Positions 1-6,566 are shown, counted from the stretch's first letter. The stretch: DNA of 10,471 bases from Bacillota bacterium (GCA_021821235.1 JAKACS010000058.1:1-10471); one strand, 5' to 3'. Numbers and translations are program-made. The notes: a model not told the origin generated them from the letters alone.

Positions 1-32
1 TAGTTTTGAGGGAATGAACCTCAACTAAATAG
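1..32 (+). other. 23S-5S rRNA internal transcribed spacer (3' part)
   Basis: This short stretch directly precedes the 5S rRNA and resembles the spacer between 23S and 5S genes in Bacillus rRNA operons. It contains a small hairpin, TTGAGG (6-11) pairing with CCTCAA (19-24) around a 7-nt loop. That is the kind of element found next to rRNA processing sites. That a 23S gene lies just upstream is inferred; none of its conserved 3' end is visible here. Confidence 0.6.
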
Positions 33-149
33 TTTGGCGGCTATGGCGAGAAGGTCACACCCGTTCCCATACCGAACACGGAAGTTAAGCTTCTTAGCGC
101 CGATGGTAGTTGGAACGCAAGTTCCTGCGAGAGTAGGACGCTGCCAAGC
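33..149 (+). rRNA. rrf: 5S ribosomal RNA
   Basis: Complete 5S rRNA of about 117 nt, a component of the large ribosomal subunit. The ends are set by the terminal helix, where TTGGCGG near 34-40 pairs with CTGCCAA at 141-147. The highly conserved internal block around 54-90 (GGTCACACCCGTTCCCATAC, then GAACACGGAAGTTAAGC) and the distal GAGAGTAGGACG at 129-140 are diagnostic of Bacillus-type 5S. It is the last gene of an rRNA operon, because a strong terminator follows within 6 nt. Exact ends may be off by a base or two. Confidence 0.97.
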
Positions 150-154
150 AACAG

Positions 155-187
155 AAAAAAGACAATCCTTGAAGGATTGTCTTTTTT
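155..187 (+). terminator. Intrinsic terminator of the rRNA operon
   Basis: A perfect 15-bp inverted repeat: AAAAAAGACAATCCT (155-169), a 3-nt loop, and AGGATTGTCTTTTTT (173-187). It ends in a T-run immediately after the 5S gene. The A-run on the 5' side means the reverse complement also ends in T, so it could stop transcription from either direction. Confidence 0.95.
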
Positions 188-307
188 GTTTGACTGGGGT
201 ATTTGAAAGGTTAGGCGTAATTCTTCGCAAAACGGCGGTAAATTAGCTAGATCTTAACAATTGTTTTCCATCATTCTTTTCATCATGGTAACTGTTGCAG
301 CTTCCAA
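188..307. other. Intergenic stretch, nothing recognised
   Basis: This is the first part of the 413-bp gene-free gap between the 5S rRNA and the response regulator. I see no convincing coding frame, tRNA, hairpin or promoter pair here. The only palindrome is a short ACAATTGT. The rest of the gap holds the 52-bp repeats and a promoter, listed separately. Confidence 0.5.
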
Positions 308-493
308 TCACTGAGGGGGGCGCTCAAAGCCCGCGAAGGAGGAAAAAGAGGATTTGCGGTCACTGAGAGGAACGCTCAAAGCCCGCGAAGGAGGAAAAAG
401 AGGATTTAAGGTCACTGAGAGGGATGCTCAAAGCCCTCGAAGGAGGAAAAAAGGAAATTTAGGTCACTGAGAGGGTCACTCAACGCCTGAGAG
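308..493. repeat. 52-bp tandem repeats, three units plus a degenerate fourth
   Basis: Three head-to-tail 52-bp units lie at 308-359, 360-411 and 412-463. Each starts TCACTGAG and contains GCTCAAAGCCC, then GAAGGAGGAAAAA. Units 1 and 2 differ at about five positions; unit 3 is more diverged in its last third. A fourth copy (464-493) keeps TCACTGAGAGG and then decays into a short CTCA/TGAG inverted repeat followed by a T-run at 494-501. Every unit keeps TGAG and CTCA arms seven bases apart, so each could form a small hairpin. Since 52 is not a multiple of three, a translated repeat protein is unlikely. The array has no recognised function; it may be a dispersed intergenic repeat family of this genome. 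Confidence 0.9.
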
Positions 494-509
494 ATTTTTT
501 TCTAGGGAT

Positions 510-538
510 GTTCTCCTGTTCAATATCAATAGTATAAT
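510..538 (+). promoter_or_regulatory. Probable promoter of the response regulator gene
   Basis: A perfect sigma-A type -10 hexamer TATAAT lies at 533-538, 24 bp before the GTG start. The -35 region is poor: the best match is TTCTCC at 511-516 with a 16-bp spacer. No TG extension is present. Weak -35 elements often go with activator-dependent promoters, but that is inference. A start near 545 would leave a leader of only about 18 nt. Confidence 0.45.
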
Positions 539-562
539 GGCGAGTAGGAGTGGTGATGGAAT

Positions 563-1288
563 GTGGAAGGGAAAAAGCTGAGGGGTAAAACGATCTTGAT
601 CGTTGATGATCATGAACCAACACGGGCAGCCTTAAAAAAAGCATTATCGGAAAACGGATTTGAAGTGTTGGAAGCGACCAATGCGAAAGAGGGATTTGAA
701 CAATACGAGAAGCATGACCCTTGTTTCGTCGTGCATGAGTTGGAGCTGCCGGACTTGGATGGTTTTGAGTTTTGCATGCGGCTGCGCGGGACATATAGCA
801 GCAATGTGCCGATTATTATTTTATCAGCAAGGAACTCACAAAGTGATCGAATTGATGGCTTGAGGGCCGGTGCAGATGATTATATGGGAAAACCGTTTGA
901 CTTGGAAGAATTGATTGCGAGGATTGAGGCGGTATTGCGGCGAACGGCCAATCGATGCAGCAAATTAAGCTATCGGGGGTTGACGATAAAACCGCTACAG
1001 GGAGCTGTTAAATATCTTGATGCAGAACTTGAGCTAACACAGTTTGAGTATAAGCTGCTATACCAGTTTATGACCCATCCCAATCAAATTTTATCGAGAG
1101 ATCAGATTATTAGCCAAATATATGATAAAGGTGAAAAATTTATCAATGATCGTACGATAGATGTTCATGTTAAGCATTTGCGAGAAAAGATTGCCGTGTT
1201 GACTCATTATCCTTTTATCATCACGATTCGTGGCAAAGGTTATAAATTTAACACAGAAAATGAAGCGGAACGGTGCCTGGATGAATAA
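563..1288 (+). CDS. OmpR-family response regulator with Glu at the phospho-acceptor site
   Basis: A 241-aa two-domain transcription factor. The N-terminal receiver domain (about residues 10-125) has the acidic pair Asp15-Asp16, Ser88 in the switch position (IIILSAR) and Lys110 (GKPF). The phospho-accepting Asp, normally in a V-V-L-D-L-x-L-P context, reads V-V-H-E-L-E-L-P, putting Glu59 there (codon GAG). The C-terminal winged helix (about 135-230) is typical of OmpR/PhoB, with RTIDVHVKHLREKI and the wing motif RGKGYKF (223-229). An in-frame TGA at 554-556 limits the start to GTG 563, preceded by AGGAG at 546-550 (12-nt spacing, rather long). Family members usually take phosphate from a sensor kinase, but no kinase gene is adjacent, so this looks like an orphan. 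Glu can mimic phospho-Asp, so it may be constitutively active or work without phosphorylation. Target genes are unknown. Confidence 0.93.
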   Translation: MEGKKLRGKTILIVDDHEPTRAALKKALSENGFEVLEATNAKEGFEQYEKHDPCFVVHELELPDLDGFEFCMRLRGTYSSNVPIIILSARNSQSDRIDGLRAGADDYMGKPFDLEELIARIEAVLRRTANRCSKLSYRGLTIKPLQGAVKYLDAELELTQFEYKLLYQFMTHPNQILSRDQIISQIYDKGEKFINDRTIDVHVKHLREKIAVLTHYPFIITIRGKGYKFNTENEAERCLDE

Positions 1289-1338
1289 CTGGATATACTA
1301 CGGGTAGTGAAATGAATGAGAAGAGGGTAGCGATAACC

Positions 1339-1536
1339 ATGGGTAAGAAAAAGCAATTATTTGAAGTGCAAGAAAATGAAACGATTGATGCTTGTTTGGA
1401 ACGAATAAAAAAACAAGGGTATACCCCGATTCGCCGGATCGAAAAGCCGATTTTTCAGGAGATGGTAATTGACGGTGAACCGAGCTATGAACCGGTTGGC
1501 AGACAGATTCTGTTTGAAGCAATCTTAGCCGATTAA
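1339..1536 (+). CDS. NETI-motif small protein, function unknown
   Basis: A 65-aa soluble, charged protein with the family signature ENETIDACLERIKKQGY near its N-terminus and PIRRIEKPIFQE after it. Proteins of this kind, as I recall including B. subtilis YebG, sit just upstream of purE in many Bacillaceae, and the function is not established. I chose ATG 1339, giving a protein beginning MGKKKQLFEVQ, because family members begin close to the FEVQENETI block and AGAGGG lies at 1322-1327. An in-frame ATG at 1312 would add nine residues but has only a weak ribosome site. The gene starts about 50 bp after the response regulator stop and may be cotranscribed with it. No membrane segment, signal peptide or metal site is visible. 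Confidence 0.85.
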   Translation: MGKKKQLFEVQENETIDACLERIKKQGYTPIRRIEKPIFQEMVIDGEPSYEPVGRQILFEAILAD

Positions 1537-1557
1537 GCGACGCAAACGCATTCATTT

Positions 1558-1601
1558 AAATACGAACAATAAATTTTCCAGTAAAAAAATTGTTCGTTTT
1601 T
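1558..1601. promoter_or_regulatory. PurR operator: two inverted PurBoxes
   Basis: Two 14-bp boxes centred on CGAA and its complement TTCG lie at about 1558-1571 (core ACGAACAAT) and 1588-1601 (core ATTGTTCGT), in opposite orientation with 16 bp between them. This matches the known B. subtilis arrangement, where the PurR repressor binds tandem PurBoxes in front of purE and PRPP relieves repression. The second box ends two bases before the -35 hexamer, so bound PurR would block the promoter. No purR gene is in the window. Confidence 0.88.
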
Positions 1602-1602
1602 G
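1562..1602 (+). terminator. Possible terminator after the NETI gene, formed by the PurBox palindrome
   Basis: The same two PurBox cores make a 9-bp perfect RNA stem (ACGAACAAT 1562-1570 with ATTGTTCGT 1589-1597), with TTTT pairing to AAAA inside the loop and a T-run at 1597-1601. It lies 25 bp past the NETI stop. The geometry is that of an intrinsic terminator, but the stem is AT-rich and the palindrome is fully explained by PurR binding, so termination here is uncertain. Confidence 0.5.
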
Positions 1603-1632
1603 TTGACCATTTAGTGAAATGGTTGGTAAAAT
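1603..1632 (+). promoter_or_regulatory. pur operon promoter (sigma-A type)
   Basis: The -35 is TTGACC (1603-1608) and the -10 is TAAAAT (1627-1632), with an 18-bp spacer. A TG one base upstream of the -10 gives an extended -10 (TGGTAAAAT). The predicted start is near 1639, about 15-20 nt ahead of the riboswitch aptamer. Its position directly after the PurBoxes supports the call. Confidence 0.85.
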
Positions 1633-1654
1633 AAGAGTAATCTAATAGGCGATT

Positions 1655-1729
1655 TGCCCTCGTATAATAATGGGAATAGGGCCCATAAGTTTCTACCCAG
1701 TCACCGTAAATGATTGGACTATGAGGGGA
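1655..1729 (+). promoter_or_regulatory. Purine (guanine-class) riboswitch aptamer
   Basis: The three-way junction of the purine riboswitch is complete. P1 pairs CCCTCGT (1657-1663) with ATGAGGG (1721-1727). P2 is the TGGG/CCCA stem (1671-1684), followed by the conserved junction TAAGTTTCTACCC (1686-1698). P3 pairs CCAGTCA with TGATTGG around the loop CCGTAAA. The discriminator base in J3/1 (position 74 of the B. subtilis xpt aptamer) is C at 1719, in GGACTATG, which specifies guanine or hypoxanthine; adenine riboswitches have U there. It sits in the purE leader, as in B. subtilis. Ligand binding should stabilise P1 and switch the operon off through the terminator at 1781-1845. Confidence 0.96.
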
Positions 1730-1737
1730 AGTGAATA

Positions 1738-1833
1738 ATGCCGGAGATTGTGCATCTCATGGTATTTTTCTGTTCAGAACAAGCCCGAACAGACACTTTT
1801 CCTCAACATGAAATGGGGAAACGTATCTGTTAA
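1738..1833 (+). CDS. Possible 31-codon leader ORF across the riboswitch expression platform
   Basis: ATG 1738 opens a frame of 31 codons that ends at TAA 1831-1833. It is preceded at about 8 nt by a purine-rich GAGGGGAAG (1724-1732) that could serve as a ribosome site. The frame covers the whole 5' arm and most of the 3' arm of the terminator. The ribosome site is also the 3' strand of aptamer stem P1. The peptide matches no family I know. A frame this long arises by chance fairly often, so this is a candidate, not a confident gene. Confidence 0.2.
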   Translation: MPEIVHLMVFFCSEQARTDTFPQHEMGKRIC

Positions 1834-1845
1834 AGGGCTTTTTTA
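1781..1845 (+). terminator. Riboswitch-controlled terminator of the pur leader
   Basis: A long hairpin precedes a six-T run (1839-1844): AAGCCC (1781-1786) pairs with GGGCTT (1835-1840), AACAGA (1788-1793) with TCTGTT (1826-1831), and TTTTCCT (1797-1803) with GGGGAAA (1815-1821). A competing antiterminator is visible: TGAGGGGAAG (1722-1731), which includes the 3' strand of P1, can pair over 10 bp (two wobbles) with CTTTTCCTCA (1796-1805) in the 5' arm. Guanine-bound aptamer would hold P1, free 1796-1805 and allow termination. Without ligand the antiterminator lets transcription reach purE. Confidence 0.88.
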
Positions 1846-1857
1846 TTTGCAATGAAT

Positions 1858-1863
1858 AAGGAG
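1858..1863 (+). promoter_or_regulatory. purE ribosome binding site that fixes the start
   Basis: AAGGAG at 1858-1863 lies 8 nt before GTG 1872. It overlaps the first base of the alternative in-frame GTG at 1863, so that codon cannot be the start this site serves. Confidence 0.85.
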
Positions 1864-1871
1864 TGGAATCC

Positions 1872-2360
1872 GTGACCGCACAAGTGGCTGTTATAATGGG
1901 AAGCAAGTCCGATTGGGAAACGATGAAGCATGCATGCGAAGTATTGGAGGAGTTAAAGATTTCTTTTGAAAAGAAAGTAGTTTCCGCACATCGTACGCCT
2001 GACTTAATGTTCGAATATGCGGAATCCGCAAGAAATCGGGGGATCAAAGTCATGATTGCCGGTGCAGGAGGAGCAGCGCATTTGCCGGGGATGGTTGCAG
2101 CGAAAACAACGCTCCCGGTGATCGGAGTACCAGTACAATCAAAGGCACTGAACGGCCTTGATTCGCTTTTATCAATTGTGCAAATGCCTGCCGGTGTTCC
2201 CGTTGCAACAGTGGCAATCGGAAAATCTGGCGCACGCAATGCAGGATTACTAGCTGGACAAATTATATCGATACAGGATACAGAAATTGCCGCCCGGTTG
2301 GATAAATTAAGGAATGATGCAAAAATTGCCGCAATAGAAAGCAGTGATGAACTTGTCTGA
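1872..2360 (+). CDS. purE: N5-carboxyaminoimidazole ribonucleotide mutase (PurE, class I)
   Basis: This cytosolic enzyme moves the carboxylate of N5-CAIR to C4, giving CAIR in de novo purine synthesis. It uses the unstable product made by PurK, encoded next. The 162-aa product matches the family length. Visible motifs are GSKSDW (10-15), SAHRTP with His40 (38-43), [12 protein letters not shown] with His70 (63-74) and GVPVQS (85-90), which together line the class I active site. The GTG start at 1872 is chosen from the ribosome site and from homologues that begin a few residues before IIMGSKSD. It is the first gene after the riboswitch terminator. The stop overlaps the start of purK by 14 bp, suggesting coupled translation. 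Confidence 0.97.
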   Translation: MTAQVAVIMGSKSDWETMKHACEVLEELKISFEKKVVSAHRTPDLMFEYAESARNRGIKVMIAGAGGAAHLPGMVAAKTTLPVIGVPVQSKALNGLDSLLSIVQMPAGVPVATVAIGKSGARNAGLLAGQIISIQDTEIAARLDKLRNDAKIAAIESSDELV

Positions 2361-3519
2361 AAAAATAATTGCACCGGGAAAAACCATTGGAATTATCGGC
2401 GGCGGCCAACTGGGACGAATGATGGCTATCGCCGCCAAACCGATGGGTTACCGTATTGCCGTCCTTGATCCGGAAGAGGATTCGCCGTGCGGACAAGTGG
2501 CAGATGTGAAAATTGTCGGTGCCTACGATGATTTGGAAAAAATAAAGGAACTTGCAGATGTAAGTGATGTTGTCACCTATGAGTTTGAGAATATTGACGC
2601 GGAAGCTTTGGCGTGGTTATGCAAAAACGCGTATGTTCCACAAGGTACAAAACTGCTTGAGATCTCTCAGGATCGAATCATGGAGAAAGCGGCGATTCAA
2701 AAGGCTGGAGCCGCGGTTGCTCCTTATGAGACGGTTACAAACAGCAGTGAACTTTATGATAAGATGGAGAAGCTTGGCTTTCCTGCGGTATTAAAGACAG
2801 CACGCGGCGGCTACGACGGCAAGGGTCAGGCAGTTATTCGTACAAAGCAAGACATCGAAGCTGCAAAAGCCCTGTTGAATGCCGGTTCATGCGTTCTTGA
2901 GAAATGGATTCCGTTTAAAAAGGAAATTTCGGTGATTTTAACGCGCAAACAAAATGGTGAAATGGCCGTTTTTCCAATCGCTGAAAACATTCATGTGGAC
3001 AATATTCTCCATCAAACGATTGTACCGGCAAGAGTCAGTAAGAAAGCAGCTGAAACGGCCGTCCGCTATGCGAAGCAGCTGGCCGAAAGCTTTGAACTTG
3101 TCGGGACGCTGGCGGTTGAAATGTTTTTAGCAGAGGATGATCAGATTTATATAAATGAACTTGCACCAAGGCCGCATAACTCGGGTCACTTTACGATTGA
3201 AGCATGCGAAACATCGCAATTTGAACAACATATCCGCGCAGTGGCTGATTTGCCGCTTGGTAGCACAGCGCTGTCGAAACCAGCTGTAATGGTCAACATA
3301 TTAGGCGAGCATCAGCCGAAAGTGCTGGCAAGACTTTCTGAACTGGACGGATGGAAAGTTCATTTTTATGGAAAAAAAGAACCGAAGCGGAAGAGAAAAA
3401 TGGGGCATGTGACAATTCTTTGCGATTCTGTTGAAGAGGTCTTGATTGACGTTGAAAAAAGCGGCATATGGGAACCCAAAATTGCCGAAATCCAAAAAGT
3501 TTCATCCGTCGTTGAATGA
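2347..3519 (+). CDS. purK: N5-carboxyaminoimidazole ribonucleotide synthase (PurK)
   Basis: An ATP-grasp enzyme that carboxylates AIR with bicarbonate and ATP to give N5-CAIR, the substrate of PurE. The 390-aa product has the N-terminal fold signature GGGQLGRM (18-25), the glycine-rich ATP-binding loop GGYDGKGQ (154-161) and the metal/ATP motif [12 protein letters not shown] (270-281), followed by [11 protein letters not shown]. Length and motif order are normal for Bacillus PurK. It starts inside the end of purE; ATG 2347 is preferred, though GTG 2344 is directly in front and in frame. Neither has a strong ribosome site, which fits translation by ribosomes finishing purE. Confidence 0.97.
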   Translation: MNLSEKIIAPGKTIGIIGGGQLGRMMAIAAKPMGYRIAVLDPEEDSPCGQVADVKIVGAYDDLEKIKELADVSDVVTYEFENIDAEALAWLCKNAYVPQGTKLLEISQDRIMEKAAIQKAGAAVAPYETVTNSSELYDKMEKLGFPAVLKTARGGYDGKGQAVIRTKQDIEAAKALLNAGSCVLEKWIPFKKEISVILTRKQNGEMAVFPIAENIHVDNILHQTIVPARVSKKAAETAVRYAKQLAESFELVGTLAVEMFLAEDDQIYINELAPRPHNSGHFTIEACETSQFEQHIRAVADLPLGSTALSKPAVMVNILGEHQPKVLARLSELDGWKVHFYGKKEPKRKRKMGHVTILCDSVEEVLIDVEKSGIWEPKIAEIQKVSSVVE

Positions 3520-3565
3520 GTAATGCCGGGAAAGCAATGCAAAACATGATTCAGGGGGCTAAAAA

Positions 3566-4864
3566 ATGATTGATCGTTATACCCGCCCGGAAATGGGCGC
3601 CATTTGGACAGAAGAAAACCGTTTTAAAGCATGGCTTGAGGTGGAGATTCTTGCGTGTGAAGCATGGTCTGTGCTTGGAGAGATTCCGAAAGAAGATGTG
3701 GAAAAGATTCGCGCGAATGCTTCATTTAACATTGATCGGATCAAAGAAATCGAAGAAGATACACGGCATGATGTTGTTGCTTTCACGCGTGCTGTTTCTG
3801 AAACGCTTGGCGAAGAGCGGAAATGGGTGCATTACGGCTTAACATCAACCGATGTTGTTGATACCGCACTTTCCTATATGCTGAAACAGGCCAATGCCAT
3901 TTTGCTAAAAGACATTGAGAATTTCATTGAAATTTTAAAAAACAAAGCGATTGAGCATAAGTACACTGTGATGATGGGACGCACTCACGGAGTTCATGCA
4001 GAACCGACAACGTTCGGCCTTAAGCTTGCGCTTTGGTATGAAGAGATGAAGCGCAACTTGGAGCGCTTCAAACAGGCTGCACAGGGAATTGAGTTTGGCA
4101 AAATCTCCGGGGCAGTTGGCACGTATGCGAATATCAATCCGTTTGTAGAAGAATATGTTTGTGAAAAATTAGGTCTGCAAAGTGCGCCGATTTCAACGCA
4201 GACATTGCAGCGCGACCGCCATGCTCAGTACGTATCAACGCTTGCTTTAGTTGCAACATCGATTGAAAAATTTGCTGTCGAAGTGCGCGGATTGCAGAAA
4301 AGTGAGACGCGCGAAGTTGAAGAGTTTTTTGCAAAGGGACAAAAAGGCTCGTCGGCGATGCCACATAAACGCAATCCAATTGGCTCAGAAAACATGACAG
4401 GGATTGCACGTGTGCTCCGCGGCTACATGTTAACGGCGTATGAAAATGTGCCATTATGGCATGAGCGGGATATTTCCCATTCGTCCGCAGAGCGGATCAT
4501 ATTACCGGACGCTACAATCGGTTTGAATTACATGCTGAACCGTTTTGGAAACATCATTAAGAATTTGACGGTGTATCCGGAAAACATGAAGCGCAATATG
4601 GATCGAACCCTTGGGTTGATTTACTCCCAACGCGTGCTCTTAGCGTTGATCGATAAAGGACTTTCGCGTGAAGAAGCGTACGATACGGTTCAGCCAAAGA
4701 CAATGGAAGCATGGGAGAAGCAAGTTCCGTTCCGCGGCTTGATTGAAGCGGAAGAAAAAATCACGTCGCTTTTAACACCGGAAGAAATTGCCGATTGCTT
4801 CGATTATAATTATCATCTAAAACATGTCGATATGATTTTTGAACGGTTAGGTCTGGAAGGGTAG
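3566..4864 (+). CDS. purB: Adenylosuccinate lyase (PurB)
   Basis: This lyase releases fumarate twice in purine synthesis: from SAICAR to give AICAR, and from adenylosuccinate to give AMP. The 432-aa product belongs to the fumarase/aspartase superfamily. It shows His68 (in TRHDVVAF), the [14 protein letters not shown] block with His141, and the mobile signature loop [10 protein letters not shown] (262-271) bearing the catalytic Ser; these match the B. subtilis numbering. ATG 3566 has a purine-rich CAGGGGGC (3552-3559) just upstream. It follows purK by 46 bp and is separated from purC by 58 bp, the widest spacing in the operon before purF. A hairpin covers its stop codon. Confidence 0.98.
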   Translation: MIDRYTRPEMGAIWTEENRFKAWLEVEILACEAWSVLGEIPKEDVEKIRANASFNIDRIKEIEEDTRHDVVAFTRAVSETLGEERKWVHYGLTSTDVVDTALSYMLKQANAILLKDIENFIEILKNKAIEHKYTVMMGRTHGVHAEPTTFGLKLALWYEEMKRNLERFKQAAQGIEFGKISGAVGTYANINPFVEEYVCEKLGLQSAPISTQTLQRDRHAQYVSTLALVATSIEKFAVEVRGLQKSETREVEEFFAKGQKGSSAMPHKRNPIGSENMTGIARVLRGYMLTAYENVPLWHERDISHSSAERIILPDATIGLNYMLNRFGNIIKNLTVYPENMKRNMDRTLGLIYSQRVLLALIDKGLSREEAYDTVQPKTMEAWEKQVPFRGLIEAEEKITSLLTPEEIADCFDYNYHLKHVDMIFERLGLEG

Positions 4865-4875
4865 TCATACCCTTC
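4856..4875 (+). other. Hairpin over the purB stop codon
   Basis: GAAGGGT (4856-4862) and ACCCTTC (4869-4875) form a perfect 7-bp stem with a 6-nt loop that includes most of the TAG stop (4862-4864). No T-run follows, so it is not an intrinsic terminator. It could protect or mark a processing point in the operon mRNA, but a role is inference. Confidence 0.55.
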
Positions 4876-4922
4876 GTAGTAATGGAAGATTCCCAATATT
4901 GAAAATCCAGGAGGCTATTCCG

Positions 4923-5636
4923 ATGAATGAACTTTTGTACGAAGGCAAAGCGAAAAGAATTTATCGCACAGAGGATGAAGCGATCGTGCGGGTTGAGTAT
5001 AAAAATTCAGCAACAGCATTTAATGGAGTGAAAAAAGCAGAGATTGCTGGCAAAGGGCATTTAAATAATGAGATTACCAGTTTGCTCTTTTTAAAATTAA
5101 AAGAGCATGGAATTCAATCACATTTTATTGAAAAAATTTCCGAAACGGAACAGCTGGTTAAAAAGGTAGCGATCATTCCGCTTGAAACGGTTGTGCGAAA
5201 TGTTGCTGCTGGAAGCCTTGCGAAAAGATTGGGAATCGAAGAAGGGAAACCATTATCGCAACCGCTGGTCGAATTTTATTATAAAAATGATGAATTGGGC
5301 GATCCGCTGCTAACGATTGACCATATTCTTGAATTGAAAGTTGCAACTGAAGAGGAAATTGCCATTTTAAAAGAAAAGGCACTGGAAGTGAATACCGTTT
5401 TATCAAGCTTTTTTGCTGGGCTTGGAATTCGCTTGATCGACTTTAAACTGGAGTTTGGCAAAGACCGGGATGGACAAATTCTGCTTGCCGATGAGATTTC
5501 ACCGGACACTTGCCGACTTTGGGATGCGAAAACAAATGAAAAGCTCGATAAAGATGTATTTCGCCGTGACTTGGGAAGTTTAACCGATGCATACGAACAA
5601 ATTTTAGCGAGACTGGGAGGACAACAGCATGTATAA
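4923..5636 (+). CDS. purC: SAICAR synthetase (PurC)
   Basis: Phosphoribosylaminoimidazole-succinocarboxamide synthase joins CAIR and aspartate using ATP to give SAICAR, the substrate of PurB. The 237-aa product begins with LYEGKAKRIY (5-14), has IIPLETVVRNVAAGS (84-98) and ends with the family signature DEISPDTCRLWD (190-201). These are the expected nucleotide and substrate contacts, and the length is normal. ATG 4923 is chosen because AGGAGG (4909-4914) lies 8 nt upstream and homologues start one or two residues before LLYEGKA; an in-frame TTG at 4899 lacks such support. The last 8 bp overlap purS. Confidence 0.98.
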   Translation: MNELLYEGKAKRIYRTEDEAIVRVEYKNSATAFNGVKKAEIAGKGHLNNEITSLLFLKLKEHGIQSHFIEKISETEQLVKKVAIIPLETVVRNVAAGSLAKRLGIEEGKPLSQPLVEFYYKNDELGDPLLTIDHILELKVATEEEIAILKEKALEVNTVLSSFFAGLGIRLIDFKLEFGKDRDGQILLADEISPDTCRLWDAKTNEKLDKDVFRRDLGSLTDAYEQILARLGGQQHV

Positions 5637-5883
5637 AGTAAAGGTGTATGTCACGTTAAGAGAGAGCGTTTTGGATCCGCAAGGGACAGCGGTGAAACAT
5701 TCGCTGCACACATTGAACTATGGTGAAGTAGCCGAAGTTAGAATCGGAAAATATATGGAGCTTGCGATTGAAAAATCAGAACGGGATCTCGATGAAGTCA
5801 TCAATGAAATTTGCAGCAAGCTGTTGGCCAATCCGGTGATTGAAGACTACCGTTATGAAGTAGAGGAGGTTGTTCCCCAGTGA
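5629..5883 (+). CDS. purS: FGAM synthase subunit PurS
   Basis: The small structural subunit of the three-part phosphoribosylformylglycinamidine (FGAM) synthase of Gram-positive bacteria. It bridges the glutaminase PurQ and the synthetase PurL and is needed for ammonia transfer; it has no catalytic residues of its own. The 84-aa product matches PurS throughout ([20 protein letters not shown] near the N-terminus, [14 protein letters not shown] near the end). ATG 5629 has GGGAGG at 5615-5620 and overlaps the end of purC by 8 bp. The gene order S-Q-L keeps all three subunits together. Confidence 0.97.
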   Translation: MYKVKVYVTLRESVLDPQGTAVKHSLHTLNYGEVAEVRIGKYMELAIEKSERDLDEVINEICSKLLANPVIEDYRYEVEEVVPQ

Positions 5884-6566
5884 GGTTTGCGGTCATTGTC
5901 TTCCCAGGATCCAATTGTGATGTCGATATGTATCATGCAATCAAAGATGAGCTTGGCGAAGAAGTTGAATATGTATGGCATGACTCGGAGAGCTTGGATG
6001 AGTACGACGGAATACTGCTGCCGGGGGGATTTTCGTATGGGGACTATTTGCGCTGTGGGGCAATTGCCCGCTTCAGTAAGGTCATGAAAGAAGTAGTCAA
6101 AGCAGCAGAAGCCGGCAAACCAGTTCTTGGAGTCTGCAACGGATTTCAAATTTTGCTTGAAGCCGGTTTGCTTCCGGGAGCAATGAGACGGAATGACAGC
6201 CTTTCGTTTATTTGCAAGCCGGTTCAATTAAAAGTGGAAAACAGCCGGACGGTGTTTACGGAAGAGTATCTGGAGGGTGAAACGATTACGATTCCCGTTG
6301 CTCACGGAGAAGGCAATTATTATTGCGATCAAGAGACGCTTGAAGAATTGCAGGCAAACAAGCAAATTGTTTTTACCTACCATGGGGAAAATCCGAACGG
6401 AAGTCTGGAAAATATCGCGGGAATTACAAACAAAAACGGCAATGTGCTTGGAATGATGCCGCATCCGGAGCGGGCGGTTGATCAGCTTCTTGGCGGAGCG
6501 GGCGGCCTGAAACTGTTTCAATCGATTGTAAAACATTGGAGGGAAGCAAATGTTGTTAAAGCATGA
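5880..6566 (+). CDS. purQ: FGAM synthase glutaminase subunit PurQ
   Basis: A class I (triad) glutamine amidotransferase that hydrolyses glutamine and passes ammonia to PurL for conversion of FGAR to FGAM. The 228-aa product shows the nucleophile Cys86 in GVCNGFQ (84-90), the partner His195 and Glu197 in MPHPER, and the oxyanion-region block [18 protein letters not shown] (46-63). The start is GTG 5880, which overlaps the purS stop as GTGA; GAGGAGG at 5863-5869 provides the ribosome site. The 3' end overlaps purL by 17 bp. Confidence 0.98.
   Translation: MRFAVIVFPGSNCDVDMYHAIKDELGEEVEYVWHDSESLDEYDGILLPGGFSYGDYLRCGAIARFSKVMKEVVKAAEAGKPVLGVCNGFQILLEAGLLPGAMRRNDSLSFICKPVQLKVENSRTVFTEEYLEGETITIPVAHGEGNYYCDQETLEELQANKQIVFTYHGENPNGSLENIAGITNKNGNVLGMMPHPERAVDQLLGGAGGLKLFQSIVKHWREANVVKA

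Noticed and set aside
34..246. Open frames on both strands across the 5S rRNA and terminator
   Set aside because: The sequence is a clear 5S rRNA followed by a terminator hairpin; the frames translate rRNA structure.
188..307. tRNA genes after the rRNA operon
   Set aside because: No cloverleaf, T-loop GGTTCRA block or CCA-end pattern was found on either strand by eye.
308..493. CRISPR array
   Set aside because: The whole 52-bp unit is repeated with no unique spacers between short direct repeats, and no cas gene is present.
480..794. A 104-codon minus-strand open frame over the response regulator start
   Set aside because: Low-complexity composition, no ribosome site, and it is antisense to the well-conserved receiver domain and promoter region.
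1312..1338. ATG 1312 as start of the NETI protein
   Set aside because: It adds nine residues not typical of the family and has a weaker ribosome site than ATG 1339, though it cannot be excluded.
1655..1729. Adenine riboswitch
   Set aside because: The J3/1 discriminator base is C (1719), not U, and the downstream genes are de novo purine synthesis genes repressed by guanine in B. subtilis.
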